From a virus, in IMG/VR virus record IMGVR_UViG_3300027671_000037, positions 1 through 29,104 of that record: a stretch of DNA of 29,104 nucleotides; one strand, written 5' to 3'. Positions 15,916-24,695 of this stretch are shown piece by piece. The notes beneath the pieces were generated by a model. The model did no database searches. It was given only the letters and a program-made list of their open reading frames with translations, and was not told the DNA's origin. Positions within the stretch are counted from its first letter, which is position 1, and every line of letters begins with the position of its first letter. Position numbers and translations under genes: made by a program.

Positions 15916-16245
15916 TTACCGATCGTCTTCTTCTTCGGGCGAGCCCTCGGCTTCGTCTTCCTCGGATTCGCAAATATCGAAAAACGTCTTGAGGGCATCG
16001 GCGAGCCGACGCGCCTTATCTTGAAACTTGTTCTTTTCAGATTCAGACGCGGATTCGCCCGTTCCAAAATCCTGTTCGAGCGAGATCAAAATCTCTTCAG
16101 CTGCCGCTTGCAGTCCTTCATCCTCGTGGGGACCGTCTACGACTTCGCCACCCTCAGCCAGACCAGCGGGAGAGCTGGGCATAAATCCAGAATGACTTTG
16201 CCGGGAATTCTTCTGCAAAAGGATGTCGTGAGCAGGCGACTTCAT
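15916..16245 (-). CDS. Small acidic virion-associated protein, unknown
   Basis: 109 residues with a very acidic C terminus (ESEEDEAEGSPEEEDDR). SSPAGLAEGGEVVDG near the start carries the same GG(E)V motif seen in other virion proteins here. Helical segments follow (LQAAAEEILISLEQDF; RRLADALKTFFDI). It lies two bases from the end of the upstream structural gene. Possibly a head-completion or chaperone protein; not recognised. Confidence 0.55.
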   Translation of the reverse strand: MKSPAHDILLQKNSRQSHSGFMPSSPAGLAEGGEVVDGPHEDEGLQAAAEEILISLEQDFGTGESASESEKNKFQDKARRLADALKTFFDICESEEDEAEGSPEEEDDR

Positions 16246-16247
16246 TC

Positions 16248-16808
16248 TTAGTTGGTGCCTTCCTCGACTTGAACTTCGTAGGAGAGGGTCTGGCCTGTCG
16301 CCAAAACAGCGGATTGGGTCACGCAGAGAAAGTCAGATGCCCCGTTGAGGATCGGCGCTTGATCCATTCTGGTGGTGAAATCCCAAACGATTGTATCTTT
16401 TGCCGTGCTCGCTGCGGTTGCAGCTGAAACCAGTGCAGCGGCGCGGATCGGTCCACCAACCGCAGTCCCGGCAGTAGGCGCGGCAGTGAAGTCCGTTAGA
16501 ACTGTTGACGCAGCCGCGACACCCGCACGGTTATCGAATTTCGCTAAAACTCGGGTATTGCCAGTTCCACCGCTTGCCGCAGTCGATCGCCGCTGGAGGG
16601 TATAGGTTTGGCCTCCAGCAACGGTTCCAGACTGAAGGGTTAACATTATTCTTTTAATGCGAGTAACTACGCCAGCCGCACCAGTAAGCTGGATAATATC
16701 GGTCGGCGCAGCACCCGGAGCAAGTGACGCGCTGGCGAAGCCATACGCAACGTCGTAGTTCGGGAGCTGAACCGCGTTGCCGTTTAAATCTTTAATTCCA
16801 AGGGACAT
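16248..16808 (-). CDS. Putative beta-sandwich virion structural protein
   Basis: 186 residues, rich in Ala, Thr and Gly with alternating beta pattern (IIQLTGAAGVVTRIKRIML; TYTLQRRSTAASGG; DTIVWDFTT). It looks like a decoration or head-fibre protein. First gene of the operon that runs through the head-tail adaptor and tail nozzle, and preceded by viral promoter P4 with a GAGGT ribosome binding site. No family recognised. Confidence 0.6.
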   Translation of the reverse strand: MSLGIKDLNGNAVQLPNYDVAYGFASASLAPGAAPTDIIQLTGAAGVVTRIKRIMLTLQSGTVAGGQTYTLQRRSTAASGGTGNTRVLAKFDNRAGVAAASTVLTDFTAAPTAGTAVGGPIRAAALVSAATAASTAKDTIVWDFTTRMDQAPILNGASDFLCVTQSAVLATGQTLSYEVQVEEGTN

Positions 16809-16831
16809 TTATTCAATTACCTCACTACGTT

Positions 16832-16859
16832 TTGGACGCCAATTCAGTGTCCAAGATTC
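16832..16859 (-). promoter_or_regulatory. Viral ECF-like promoter P4 (structural/tail operon)
   Basis: Minus strand: GAATCT (16854-16859), 16 bases, GTCCAA (16832-16837). The ATG at 16808 follows after 23 bases, with GAGGT between, giving a normal short leader. Confidence 0.65.
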
Positions 16860-16864
16860 TTTTG

Positions 16865-17392
16865 TTACACACCCAAAATGACCAAACCTGACATCAGATT
16901 GTCTTCGAACCGGAAGCCCCAACCGTATGAGTTGGGAACGCTGGTGTGGCCCGAAGCCGGAAGGTTCGGATATTGACCAGAGTTAGCAAAGGTTGGCTGT
17001 ATCGTCCCAGGCACACTGGAAATCGATGCTTGGGTCGGGATGATGTTGACGCTGGCTGGAGGTGCTGTGGTCACCGACCCGTCGTCCGTGTAGACGGTGC
17101 AGCCAATTTGAAAGTTGAAAGGAACCGGATTGGTGACCGGTTGAATGTTGCACCAAAAGACCTGGGTGAACGGGATTGAGATCGATCCGCCAGCCGGGAT
17201 TTGGGTTTGTCCGCTCTTCGGTGGGAAGAGCGAGTTAACCGGCTCGCTGGCGGTAGCAGGGGTCACGTAGGGATTGATCGCAGTCAGATTGACTGGCGCT
17301 CCCCCGGTGTTGTTGATCGTCAAAACGCAATCGACTTTTGCGTGCGATTGCGCGACCGATCGGGCGAGTGAAATGGAAGCAGTGATCGCCAT
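16865..17392 (-). CDS. Ig-like structural protein (paralogue A)
   Basis: 175 residues. The N-terminal 125 residues resemble an Ig-like or BACON-type beta sandwich: TASISLARSVAQSH, then VLTINNTGGAPVNLTAINPY, IPAGGSISIPFTQVFW and CTVYTDDGSVTT. They align with the next gene's product. The extra C-terminal 50 residues (PNLPASGHTSVPNSYGWG) are unlike it. Its ATG overlaps the stop of paralogue B (TAATG). Such domains are common on capsid surfaces; a decoration role is inferred. Confidence 0.6.
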   Translation of the reverse strand: MAITASISLARSVAQSHAKVDCVLTINNTGGAPVNLTAINPYVTPATASEPVNSLFPPKSGQTQIPAGGSISIPFTQVFWCNIQPVTNPVPFNFQIGCTVYTDDGSVTTAPPASVNIIPTQASISSVPGTIQPTFANSGQYPNLPASGHTSVPNSYGWGFRFEDNLMSGLVILGV

Positions 17393-17784
17393 TATGCGTT
17401 CACCGTTAAGGTTGCAGCGGTCGGGGTGAACACTGAACCGTCGTTGGATTGGACGATTGCGCCGATCGAATACTGGAAGCTCGAAGGGCTGGAAAGAAAT
17501 CCGGATCCACCGAGACGAACCGGAGCGTAAAGAACTTCAGTCCACTGGAAGACCAGCGATCCACCACCAGGAACGGCTACAGTTGAGCCGGGTCCGATGA
17601 ATGGCATCCCGTGGAGCACCGAAACGCTCTCCGGGTTGGCCCCGCTGGGAGAAGCGGTCGGCAGAATCGAAGTAACCGAAACCGGCTGGGTGCCGGAGTT
17701 GGATACGGTTAGGTTCACGGCCACTTGCTGCGGCCCGGTGGTAACGCTGGAGGGCGTAATCGATATGGTTGCAGACATCGCCAT
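17392..17784 (-). CDS. Ig-like structural protein (paralogue B)
   Basis: 130 residues, a single Ig-like beta-sandwich domain. Repeating features shared with the neighbour are ATISITPSSVTTGP, LTVSNSGTQPVSVTSI, VPGGGSLVFQWTEV and AIVQSNDGSVFTPTAAT. It lies next to the capsid gene block. The two genes look like a tandem duplication. A second in-frame ATG lies two codons downstream; either start is possible. Confidence 0.6.
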   Translation of the reverse strand: MAMSATISITPSSVTTGPQQVAVNLTVSNSGTQPVSVTSILPTASPSGANPESVSVLHGMPFIGPGSTVAVPGGGSLVFQWTEVLYAPVRLGGSGFLSSPSSFQYSIGAIVQSNDGSVFTPTAATLTVNA

Positions 17785-17786
17785 GG

Positions 17787-18221
17787 TTAAATGCTCGTGC
17801 TATCCATTAAGGTCAGGTTGATAACTACTTGCTCACCGCTCGCGGGATCGGTTGCGGTACCGCTTGAGTTCGCGAATTGAACCTGGATGCTGGGGGTGGC
17901 GGATACGTTTAGATTCGCGTTTGGAGTCGGCCAAAATTGGAAAGGCGCAGCGGAAGCGCTCGCGTTCTGAAAGCTAATCGCCGCGCCAAGGAATTTGTTG
18001 TAGGGATCTTGCAGCGTAATTGTATACAAACCGGTTGAGACCCTCACGATGCTTTTAATGCCTTTGGTCCCGGTGGATCCCGCAGTGGAATAGCTTCGCT
18101 TGATGGGATCCCAGGTCTGCAAAGTCGGAGCGCCAGAAGCTCCGAAACTCACCGTAGCGAAGAGATTCACCATTCTTCGCTCTAGCGAGTAGTTGAATTC
18201 GATAAAGGTACGATTAGCCAT
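17787..18221 (-). CDS. Capsid-associated structural protein
   Basis: 144 residues: EFNYSLERRMVNLFATVSFG, then TKGIKSIVRVSTGLYTITL and DPYNKFLGAAISF. This pattern is seen in small proteins encoded next to the major capsid gene in podovirus-like phages, with unknown or decorating roles. AAGGAT lies about 8 bases before the ATG. It directly follows the capsid gene in transcription. Confidence 0.6.
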   Translation of the reverse strand: MANRTFIEFNYSLERRMVNLFATVSFGASGAPTLQTWDPIKRSYSTAGSTGTKGIKSIVRVSTGLYTITLQDPYNKFLGAAISFQNASASAAPFQFWPTPNANLNVSATPSIQVQFANSSGTATDPASGEQVVINLTLMDSTSI

Positions 18222-18239
18222 TACTTGAGATCCTTCGGA

Positions 18240-19466
18240 TTACTGGCTAAGCGCGATGTTCGAATTGAAGACAGGCGCGTTCGTCCAGAGGTTCCCGTAC
18301 AAGCCCACGCGACCTTCCATCGCGTCAGCATTCACAATTCGAAGCAGCTGGTGGGTGTCTCGGTATTCCAAAATGTGTGGGGCTTTGTTGATTGACCCAA
18401 GCTTCCAGGTCGCTAAGTCCACCATGAACGCGGTGGCCTGGGGGACGAAGCGATCGGCGATAACCCTGATTGGACCGGTAGGTCCTTGAATCAGAATTGA
18501 TCGAAACGCGATTTCAGCGTCTTCGGCCTGAATATCCAGGTATTGGATTCTGGCGCTGAGAGCTTTTTGTAAACCGCTGTAAGAGGGGAAGGGTAAGAAG
18601 ACGTAATCGGGAGTTGATCCGAATTCGGCCAGCTTTACCGCGCTATCAACCAAAGCCTCTTCAGTTGCCTGGTTAGTGGTTAAAGGAAGACCGCGAAGCC
18701 GGGTGTCTTGGCTTCTATTAACTCCGTAGAAATTGTCTGTAGAAGACGGCGCCGAAGTTGGGCACCAAGCCAGAACACCGCTGATTAGAGCGTTGTTGTT
18801 GCCGGAAACCAGCAAGAAGTCATTTGCGGTCCAGCCGGTAGGTGATCCAGCAGATCCACCTTGAGCGGTGGCGCTGACGGTTACAGTTCCGGCAATACGG
18901 TCAACGTTGATGACATAACCAACTGCGGCCCGGGGAGTAGCTCCACCGTCGGTCGCATTCGCAGCAATAACTTTGCCGACTTCAAAGTTGTGAGCGTCAA
19001 CGATGTTAACCAGCGTGACTACGCCAGCGCTGATTGAGGAAATTTGGCCGATTGAACCAGTGCCAGCCCTAAACGCCATTGAAGCCAAGGCCAGGGTTGC
19101 ATCCCGGATTCCACCATCAACCGCAGTGGTAAGCAGGGACATGAACGCTGCGGCATCACCTTCTGACGCCAGCATTGCTTCATTGGTCACGCTGAACAGT
19201 GCGTAATGGCTCTTTCGAGTCATCTGGAACTGCACCAGCTGAGCGGGGACTTGGTTGGATTGTGCGTTCTGGAAGTTCGCGTTAGCCGATTGGCTGGTCG
19301 CGAATAAAACAGGCACGGGATAAAAGGCCCCGCGCATGTTTTCGTTCTTGGGAACGAGCGCTAAGAAGGGGAAATTTTTGTAGACGAGCCAGTTAAGTTT
19401 CTGGTTGTCGTAATAGACTTTGAGTGCCGCAGAACCAGCCGCGACATCCATGTAAGTTGAAGCCAT
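18240..19466 (-). CDS. Major capsid protein
   Basis: 408 residues, about the usual size for podovirus HK97-fold capsid proteins. The N terminus has KVYYDNQKLNWLVYKNFPFL and RGAFYPVPVLFATSQS. Later come VTNEAMLASEGDAAAFM and, near the end, TATAFMVDLATWKLG and EYRDTHQLLRIVNADAMEG, a typical capsid-like end. It follows the scaffold gene and an AGGAGT ribosome binding site. The order portal, scaffold, capsid supports the call strongly. Confidence 0.85.
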   Translation of the reverse strand: MASTYMDVAAGSAALKVYYDNQKLNWLVYKNFPFLALVPKNENMRGAFYPVPVLFATSQSANANFQNAQSNQVPAQLVQFQMTRKSHYALFSVTNEAMLASEGDAAAFMSLLTTAVDGGIRDATLALASMAFRAGTGSIGQISSISAGVVTLVNIVDAHNFEVGKVIAANATDGGATPRAAVGYVINVDRIAGTVTVSATAQGGSAGSPTGWTANDFLLVSGNNNALISGVLAWCPTSAPSSTDNFYGVNRSQDTRLRGLPLTTNQATEEALVDSAVKLAEFGSTPDYVFLPFPSYSGLQKALSARIQYLDIQAEDAEIAFRSILIQGPTGPIRVIADRFVPQATAFMVDLATWKLGSINKAPHILEYRDTHQLLRIVNADAMEGRVGLYGNLWTNAPVFNSNIALSQ

Positions 19467-19560
19467 GGGACTCCTGAAAACAGAAAAATTGCGTGCCCTG
19501 CGCTAGTTGGAGCGAGGGGAAGCTTGGTTGTTGGTGGTGCGGGAGCTGTTTTCTGGGCTG

Positions 19561-20637
19561 TTACGCTTTGGTAGTCTGGAGAGCCGCGATTGCTTCTCGC
19601 AGCCTTTGATCATCCGAGCGCTTGCCGTTTGAGACGGCGGGCCTACTTGAAACAGTCATTTGATTACTGAGCGTCTTTGCACCGCTTGCGCTAACAACTG
19701 GCTTGCGTTCCTGTTTAGGTTCAGGTGAACCTTCGCTGCGGGACTTCCACTTTTGGGTGGCGGTCCCTTTCTCCACAAATTCCCGCATGAGATAATCATC
19801 GGTCATCTGCGCAGCTTCCTCGTAAGACATGATCTTCTTCGTCTTCTGGAAGTTGAGTTCTATGACCTGGCCGACCAAATTCGCTGCATCGAATAGATTT
19901 ACGTATTCGTAGGTCTGGGCGTTGGTGGTAACGAAATCCTTCACATCGCCATAGAACTGGTTGAGTGTTTGCTTTTCTTCATTTATTAGACGGGATTTCT
20001 GCGCTTTGATTCGGGTGTCGCGTTCGGCTGCGGTTTCCGCCTTGAATTCGTCCAGCTCTTCCTTGAGCGCCTTGATTTGAGTTTCAGGGGCAGGCTTGCC
20101 ATCATTCAGGACAGCGCTGGTCAAATCCTCATACTCAAGACCGAGTCCTTCCCTCACTGCTCTTAACGGATCCTGCTTGGCGGTTTGCCGTAGCTGATTG
20201 AATTGGCGCACCTCGGCCAATCCGTTTTCTAGCTCTTGGCGCATTGCGCGCAGCTCGTTGCGCTCGCGGGCTAGTTTCTTTTCCTCTTTGGCCAGTGCGG
20301 CGAACCGCTTGGCGTCGTTCGATCTCGGCTGCGGTTTAACTTCGGGTTCAGGGGCTGCGCCTTCGGGCTTTGCCTCTGTGCCGAGTTGCGGTTCAGTTCC
20401 GGGGACCTGGGGTTGCGGTTCGGGCGCTAGGTTGTGCTTTGCGACGGAGACATTGCCGGAGGGACTTTGGTTCACCGGCTTATCAACCCAATTTACCTGG
20501 GGCGCGTCTTCAGGGTGAACGTCGGGACCTTGGGGACCTGGATCGGTTCCTTTGGGCGTTACTGCGCCCTTGCCTGGACTGAATTGGGCCGTTTGAACGG
20601 TCTGGACGATTTGGGTTTCTGCTGGGGTCATTGACAC
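19561..20637 (-). CDS. Capsid scaffolding protein
   Basis: 358 residues. A Pro/Gly-rich disordered start (about 20-105) leads to long heptad-patterned, charged helices (about 108-150 and 185-225), as expected of scaffolds. The C-terminal region is basic, with a helix rich in K and R, where scaffolds touch the capsid protein. The GTG at 20637 has AAGGAA 7-8 bases upstream; an ATG two codons later is the alternative. Located between portal and major capsid genes. Confidence 0.75.
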   Translation of the reverse strand: MSMTPAETQIVQTVQTAQFSPGKGAVTPKGTDPGPQGPDVHPEDAPQVNWVDKPVNQSPSGNVSVAKHNLAPEPQPQVPGTEPQLGTEAKPEGAAPEPEVKPQPRSNDAKRFAALAKEEKKLARERNELRAMRQELENGLAEVRQFNQLRQTAKQDPLRAVREGLGLEYEDLTSAVLNDGKPAPETQIKALKEELDEFKAETAAERDTRIKAQKSRLINEEKQTLNQFYGDVKDFVTTNAQTYEYVNLFDAANLVGQVIELNFQKTKKIMSYEEAAQMTDDYLMREFVEKGTATQKWKSRSEGSPEPKQERKPVVSASGAKTLSNQMTVSSRPAVSNGKRSDDQRLREAIAALQTTKA

Positions 20638-20648
20638 GAGTTACTTCC

Positions 20649-22571
20649 TTAAGCTGTTGCTTTGACGGAATTGGGGACTAAATCTGATGGTCGGGGAGGC
20701 ACTGCCGGGGATGGAGGTTGATTCAATTGCCCGGAAGCAGCTGCTTGTGCGGCTGCGGCTGCTGCGGCTTGTTGTTTTGCTTCTTCTTCGAACACATCCA
20801 GCTGGGACATGAATCGTCGCAGCAATTCCAGCTTGTCTTCCTCTAGCCCATGGAGCTTGCCCAAAGCGTATTCCTGTAATGCAAGCTCGCGAGCCAAGGT
20901 GAGATCGTCAAAAGGCTCCGGAGCGGTGTATTTGCCGTCTTCGACAATTTCTTCCAAAATCGAATGGATGTACTCTTCCCGCGAGTCCGACAAATCTTGC
21001 TCGGTCTGAAGGTCGGGGAACGCGAGTAAGCGCTTAGCGGTGCGAGGGGAAATGTATCCCGCTTGCGCCAGCTCGGTAACGGTTTGGATTCGGCCTTCCG
21101 GACTGTTCGGCAGCGAGGAGACCGGGAAGACATCGGTTACGTAATCGGTCGCGGGGAGCTGGATATCTTTCCAATCCAGCTCATCGGCATAGCGGTTTTC
21201 TGTTGCAGAGACTTTGTATTCGCCGGTCTCTTCGAAAATGTCCTCGACCACTCCCAAGGACAATTTGGAGCAATCTAGGAATAATTGCTCGTAAGCGTGG
21301 CCCTGGACGGTGAACCGATCGGATTCGATCGAGTTGAGTTCGCGCAGCGCTCGACCGGAATCGACTCCTTGCGGCTTGAGGCTGGCCGCAGAGAGCTGAG
21401 AGATCCCGAACAGTTCATAAGCCTTCTGCACCAGCTCCCTAAGGTGCTCGTAAATCTCCGGGGGAACGATGTTGGGTGGGATGATGTATTCGGGCTTTTC
21501 AAGGCTGTTGATGATCGAGCCGATGTCATTGTTGATTTGACCGGGGACGATCTTTGAACCGGTTCTGACCCAGATTTTGAACGAACCGGCTAGGTGAAAA
21601 CTGCGTTGGATGGTCGAAAGAATTTTGTTGATTTCGAGCTGGATGGACTGGAGCTGTTGCCCGCCCGACTGCCCATAGAAACCGAACAGCGATGGAATCC
21701 ACTGGAGGTGAGCGAATGGAAAATAGTCGTGTTTCCATTCCTCCATTTCGGTAAGGTTCGCCCCATCGATCGTGATGATGTGCTTGCCGTCGCCTGCATC
21801 TTTGGAAGTGGGAAGACGCCAGCTTTCTCGAACGATCACCGCATCGGTAACGGTCGGAAAAACCGCGCTATCGATGGTGCGGGTATTGTTGGCCGCTAAA
21901 ATTTCGGTTTTGCGTTCTGGATGATTCTCTAGGAGGATTTCTCGATCGACCGCCTTGGCCCGGTGGAGCTGGAGCGGCTGACCGTACAGAGCTTCGATCT
22001 GGTCGATCCAAAGCTCGTGGAGCAGGACTCTTTCCCATGCAACTCGCCCGTTCTTGTTGAAAACGTAGATAAACCCATCACCGAAGACGCAGCTGTCGCG
22101 GAAGATCTGCGGGCCGAGCTGGTAGGCTTTAACGTCGTTGAAAAGACCAGCCGTAAAACGGTTGAGCTTTTGGGCTTTGCGCCGCTTCCGATAATCGCCG
22201 CCCGATGTCAGGTAGAGGGGAGCCGGGCGATTCTTCGCCATTTTGGCGGTTACGGTATCGACGCAGGACTGAACGATGTTTAGGGTTAGCCGATCGCTGA
22301 TGAAGCTCCGCATGACCGAAGAAAGCGGACTGAACGACCAGCCAAACGGGAATCCACCGAACGCCTGATTGCCATACAACTTGGCATCCATCGCCAAGCG
22401 CTGAAGCCGGGTGTTTTGGTTGGTCTGGAGGAAATTGATTGTTTGAGTTATCGAATCGGCTGCCTTGGCTGCTTCGAGTTCCCACCATTTGGCGATATGC
22501 GTTTCCGGATCTCGCGCTGGAGGTTTTTCACCCTTTTTGTGAAAGGATCTGAAATCGACTGTGTTGCTCAA
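20649..22571 (-). CDS. Portal protein (head-tail connector)
   Basis: 640 residues. KWWELEAAKAADSITQTI, then RFTAGLFNDVKAY, FRDSCVFGDGFIYV and VLLHELWIDQIEA are typical of podovirus portals. The C-terminal part has helical, Gln/Ala-rich repeats. The start is a TTG immediately after the TAA of the upstream gene (TAATTG), which suggests reinitiation. It lies between terminase and scaffold, as expected for the DNA-packaging connector. Confidence 0.85.
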   Translation of the reverse strand: MSNTVDFRSFHKKGEKPPARDPETHIAKWWELEAAKAADSITQTINFLQTNQNTRLQRLAMDAKLYGNQAFGGFPFGWSFSPLSSVMRSFISDRLTLNIVQSCVDTVTAKMAKNRPAPLYLTSGGDYRKRRKAQKLNRFTAGLFNDVKAYQLGPQIFRDSCVFGDGFIYVFNKNGRVAWERVLLHELWIDQIEALYGQPLQLHRAKAVDREILLENHPERKTEILAANNTRTIDSAVFPTVTDAVIVRESWRLPTSKDAGDGKHIITIDGANLTEMEEWKHDYFPFAHLQWIPSLFGFYGQSGGQQLQSIQLEINKILSTIQRSFHLAGSFKIWVRTGSKIVPGQINNDIGSIINSLEKPEYIIPPNIVPPEIYEHLRELVQKAYELFGISQLSAASLKPQGVDSGRALRELNSIESDRFTVQGHAYEQLFLDCSKLSLGVVEDIFEETGEYKVSATENRYADELDWKDIQLPATDYVTDVFPVSSLPNSPEGRIQTVTELAQAGYISPRTAKRLLAFPDLQTEQDLSDSREEYIHSILEEIVEDGKYTAPEPFDDLTLARELALQEYALGKLHGLEEDKLELLRRFMSQLDVFEEEAKQQAAAAAAAQAAASGQLNQPPSPAVPPRPSDLVPNSVKATA

Positions 22572-22874
22572 TTACGGTTTCTCTGCGGGGATTGACTGCG
22601 GTGCTACGCCTTGGGGTGCCTCGCTCGGCTCGGCTTCAGGCTCCGGCTTTCCTTGGAAATAAGGCGTGCTCCAAAACAACATATTTTCGTCATCGTCGCG
22701 CACGGGGTTTGAAAGGAAGGTGTTCGATGGCTCTGGGAGCCGCAGCGGAGCCGCGAAAGCTTCGTCGGCTAACTCAAGCTCCAGCTCGGCGGTCTTCAGC
22801 TTTTTGACGCCATACTGCTTCATCAGCTGCAGCGTGTTCTCTAGGTTAGTTTTGTTGGTCGTCTTCTTTGGCAT
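22572..22874 (-). CDS. Small hypothetical protein
   Basis: 100 residues. The N-terminal part is helical (LENTLQLMKQYGVKKLKTAEL); the C terminus is Pro/Glu-rich (PEPEAEPSEAPQGV). It overlaps the upstream small gene by 29 bases and adjoins the portal start. Co-transcribed with portal and capsid genes, but its role is unknown. Confidence 0.5.
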   Translation of the reverse strand: MPKKTTNKTNLENTLQLMKQYGVKKLKTAELELELADEAFAAPLRLPEPSNTFLSNPVRDDDENMLFWSTPYFQGKPEPEAEPSEAPQGVAPQSIPAEKP

Positions 22875-23091
22875 TCTTGTTTCCGAAAATCCGTTCCCAG
22901 CCGCGCTGGTAAGCCTCGGAGTTACCGAGTGGCCCGTCTGCGGTGGCTTTGCAGAACTGGCGCATCAACTTGTCTTTCAGCCGTTGCTGGGTTGGCGTAA
23001 GCGGCAAGTCTTTGGCTGAAACACTCTTCCCCGGTTCGTTGGGGATTCGCCGGTAAGCGTTTTGGTTGAAGTCCTGGGGTTTCTGCGGCAC
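22846..23091 (-). CDS. Small hypothetical protein, first gene of the portal/capsid operon
   Basis: 81 residues starting at a GTG. No SD is present, but viral promoter P5 ends 5 bases ahead, so the mRNA would be leaderless. The sequence is basic and partly helical (QRLKDKLMRQFCKATADG). It may be a packaging or head cofactor, but no family is recognised. Its position just behind terminase is suggestive only. Confidence 0.55.
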   Translation of the reverse strand: MPQKPQDFNQNAYRRIPNEPGKSVSAKDLPLTPTQQRLKDKLMRQFCKATADGPLGNSEAYQRGWERIFGNKNAKEDDQQN

Positions 23092-23096
23092 GCCAA

Positions 23097-23124
23097 TTAG
23101 ACGGCAGAAACCGCTCTACAATTC
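23097..23124 (-). promoter_or_regulatory. Viral ECF-like promoter P5 (portal/capsid operon)
   Basis: Minus strand: GAATTG (23119-23124), 16 bases, GTCTAA (23097-23102). The GTG at 23091 follows after 5 bases without any SD. Confidence 0.7.
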
Positions 23125-23137
23125 GGAGACCTAAGCC

Positions 23138-24661
23138 TCAGAACTCCGACCGGTGAAAATCGAAGAAATCACTTATCGCGTCGTTCTCTTCGCGGTGCTT
23201 CTCATCCAGGACCCGCTCTTCCGCTGCCCAATGGTCCGCAATTTCTTGTTCGTAATTGCGTTTGTAGAACTCGGGGGTACCGGGTTGCGGTTTGTGTTCG
23301 AGCGTTTCTGAGAGATATGAATAGGTGTAACGCCAGGCGTACAAGGTCGCGTCGGTACAGTGGTTGGGGCAGCTGGGGTGCTCTTCGCGCTTGGTGCTCT
23401 TTGGGTCCCAGATTAGTTCCTGGTATTCGGTGATCAGTGGTTGGCACGTCGCCGGGTTGAGTAGAACCTTCCCGGTCGCAAACTCGCTGTTCATTATCTC
23501 GATGAAATCGGACTTGCCCCGCTTGTCTGCTGGAGTGAGGGCGATTCCATGGCGGTTCTCTATTTCAGCGGTGGCTTGCTTATTGGCGTTATCGATGATC
23601 ACTCGTTCGATCGCCGGGAACTTCGCCAAATAAAGCTTGATTCGATCCGCGACCGCCGTGACATCCATCTTTGCCTGTTTGGAGGATTCGAGTATTCGAA
23701 GGACCGGGTCGTAATCGTGCCAAGTGCAAACAGTGAAAGCCGATGGATCGGTGTGACCGAGATCGACGCCTAGGGAATAGTGCCAAGCACCTTTCCGGTA
23801 TTCGGGAAGCGTGCCGCTCCAATCGTTGAGCCCTGGTTCATAGCGGTAGACCAGCTTGCTGGTATCGGTGGTCCATAGACCAAGGTAGTTCTTTCTAAAC
23901 CACGGCGTTTCCCGGACCCGGGGATTTTGCGATTCGAGATCGGTGATCTCTTTCGCCCAATTTTCTCGAACGTATGGATTTTGAAATGCGCTCCAGCGGT
24001 GACCGCTCCAACCTGCAACGGACCACGTTCCGGGGTTGCTCGGATCTTGGTCCTTGGTGAGATCGTAAAAAATCCCCTTCTTCAAATCGGTGGGGACTCC
24101 AGAAAGAACGATCGTGCCGCGAACGTCAGCGCAAGCGGGCTTTAGGACAGAGAAGACCAGCTCGGTGAGATCGATGGTGAACGACCCGCATTCATCGATG
24201 ATTGCCAGTGCCAGCGATTGACCGAGAATTTTCGACTTTTGATCTTCGTCCGAATCAACCCCCATCAAATAAATCACCGACCCGTTGCGGAGGCTGATCG
24301 AAAGTTCGGTTTCATTGAACCTTGCTCCGATCTTGAATTGGCGATCGATCCTTTTGAGAATCGGACGCCACATGATCTTTTTTGCGCTTTCCCGAGTCAG
24401 TGCGACGTAGAGCGAGGTTGAACCAGGAATCTCTAAAGCGGTTTTGAATAAATACAGGCCATCGCCGAAGGACTTCCCAGAGCGGCGAGTGCAGAAAACC
24501 GCCTTGAGCTTTGCGGCATCGAGAATGAACGCGGTCTGCTCAGCAAAGACCGGGATCTCTGGTCCAAGTGCTACCGCCCCACTTGGAGAGTTTGCACCTT
24601 GGCGATCCTGAAGCTGTTGGAGCTGCCGTTCGAGATTATCTAAGAGCTTCGATACTGCCAC
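23138..24661 (-). CDS. terL: Large terminase subunit
   Basis: 507 residues, the expected length. The ATPase has a Walker A CTRRSGKS (57-64) and a Walker B ALAIIDE (150-156, with D155 and E156). The nuclease domain shows SLGVDLGHTDPSAF (D299), ERVIIDNANK (D356) and HCTDATLYAW (D436) as candidate metal-binding acidic residues. It packages DNA into the procapsid through the portal. It starts at a GTG with no SD; promoter P6 ends 6 bases ahead, predicting a leaderless mRNA. The tRNA-Tyr gene lies directly upstream, so the -35 of P6 touches the end of the tRNA. Confidence 0.93.
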   Translation of the reverse strand: MAVSKLLDNLERQLQQLQDRQGANSPSGAVALGPEIPVFAEQTAFILDAAKLKAVFCTRRSGKSFGDGLYLFKTALEIPGSTSLYVALTRESAKKIMWRPILKRIDRQFKIGARFNETELSISLRNGSVIYLMGVDSDEDQKSKILGQSLALAIIDECGSFTIDLTELVFSVLKPACADVRGTIVLSGVPTDLKKGIFYDLTKDQDPSNPGTWSVAGWSGHRWSAFQNPYVRENWAKEITDLESQNPRVRETPWFRKNYLGLWTTDTSKLVYRYEPGLNDWSGTLPEYRKGAWHYSLGVDLGHTDPSAFTVCTWHDYDPVLRILESSKQAKMDVTAVADRIKLYLAKFPAIERVIIDNANKQATAEIENRHGIALTPADKRGKSDFIEIMNSEFATGKVLLNPATCQPLITEYQELIWDPKSTKREEHPSCPNHCTDATLYAWRYTYSYLSETLEHKPQPGTPEFYKRNYEQEIADHWAAEERVLDEKHREENDAISDFFDFHRSEF

Positions 24662-24667
24662 GGTGGT

Positions 24668-24695
24668 TTAGACATCCCCACCAGGCTCAGTATTT
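24668..24695 (-). promoter_or_regulatory. Viral ECF-like promoter P6 (terminase)
   Basis: Minus strand: AAATAC (24690-24695), 16 bases, GTCTAA (24668-24673). The GTG at 24661 follows after 6 bases. The -35 abuts the discriminator base of the tRNA-Tyr (24696). This is the weakest -35 with P1. Confidence 0.55.

Noticed and set aside
19986-20012. GAATCA, 15 bases, GTCTAA on the minus strand inside the scaffold gene
   Set aside because: The spacer is 15 rather than 16, it lies within coding sequence, and the next start (capsid, 19466) is over 500 bases away.
23123-23149. TCGGAG / CTCCGA inverted repeat after terminase as a terminator
   Set aside because: Only 6 bp with a 15-base loop and no U-run; it overlaps the -35 of P5.
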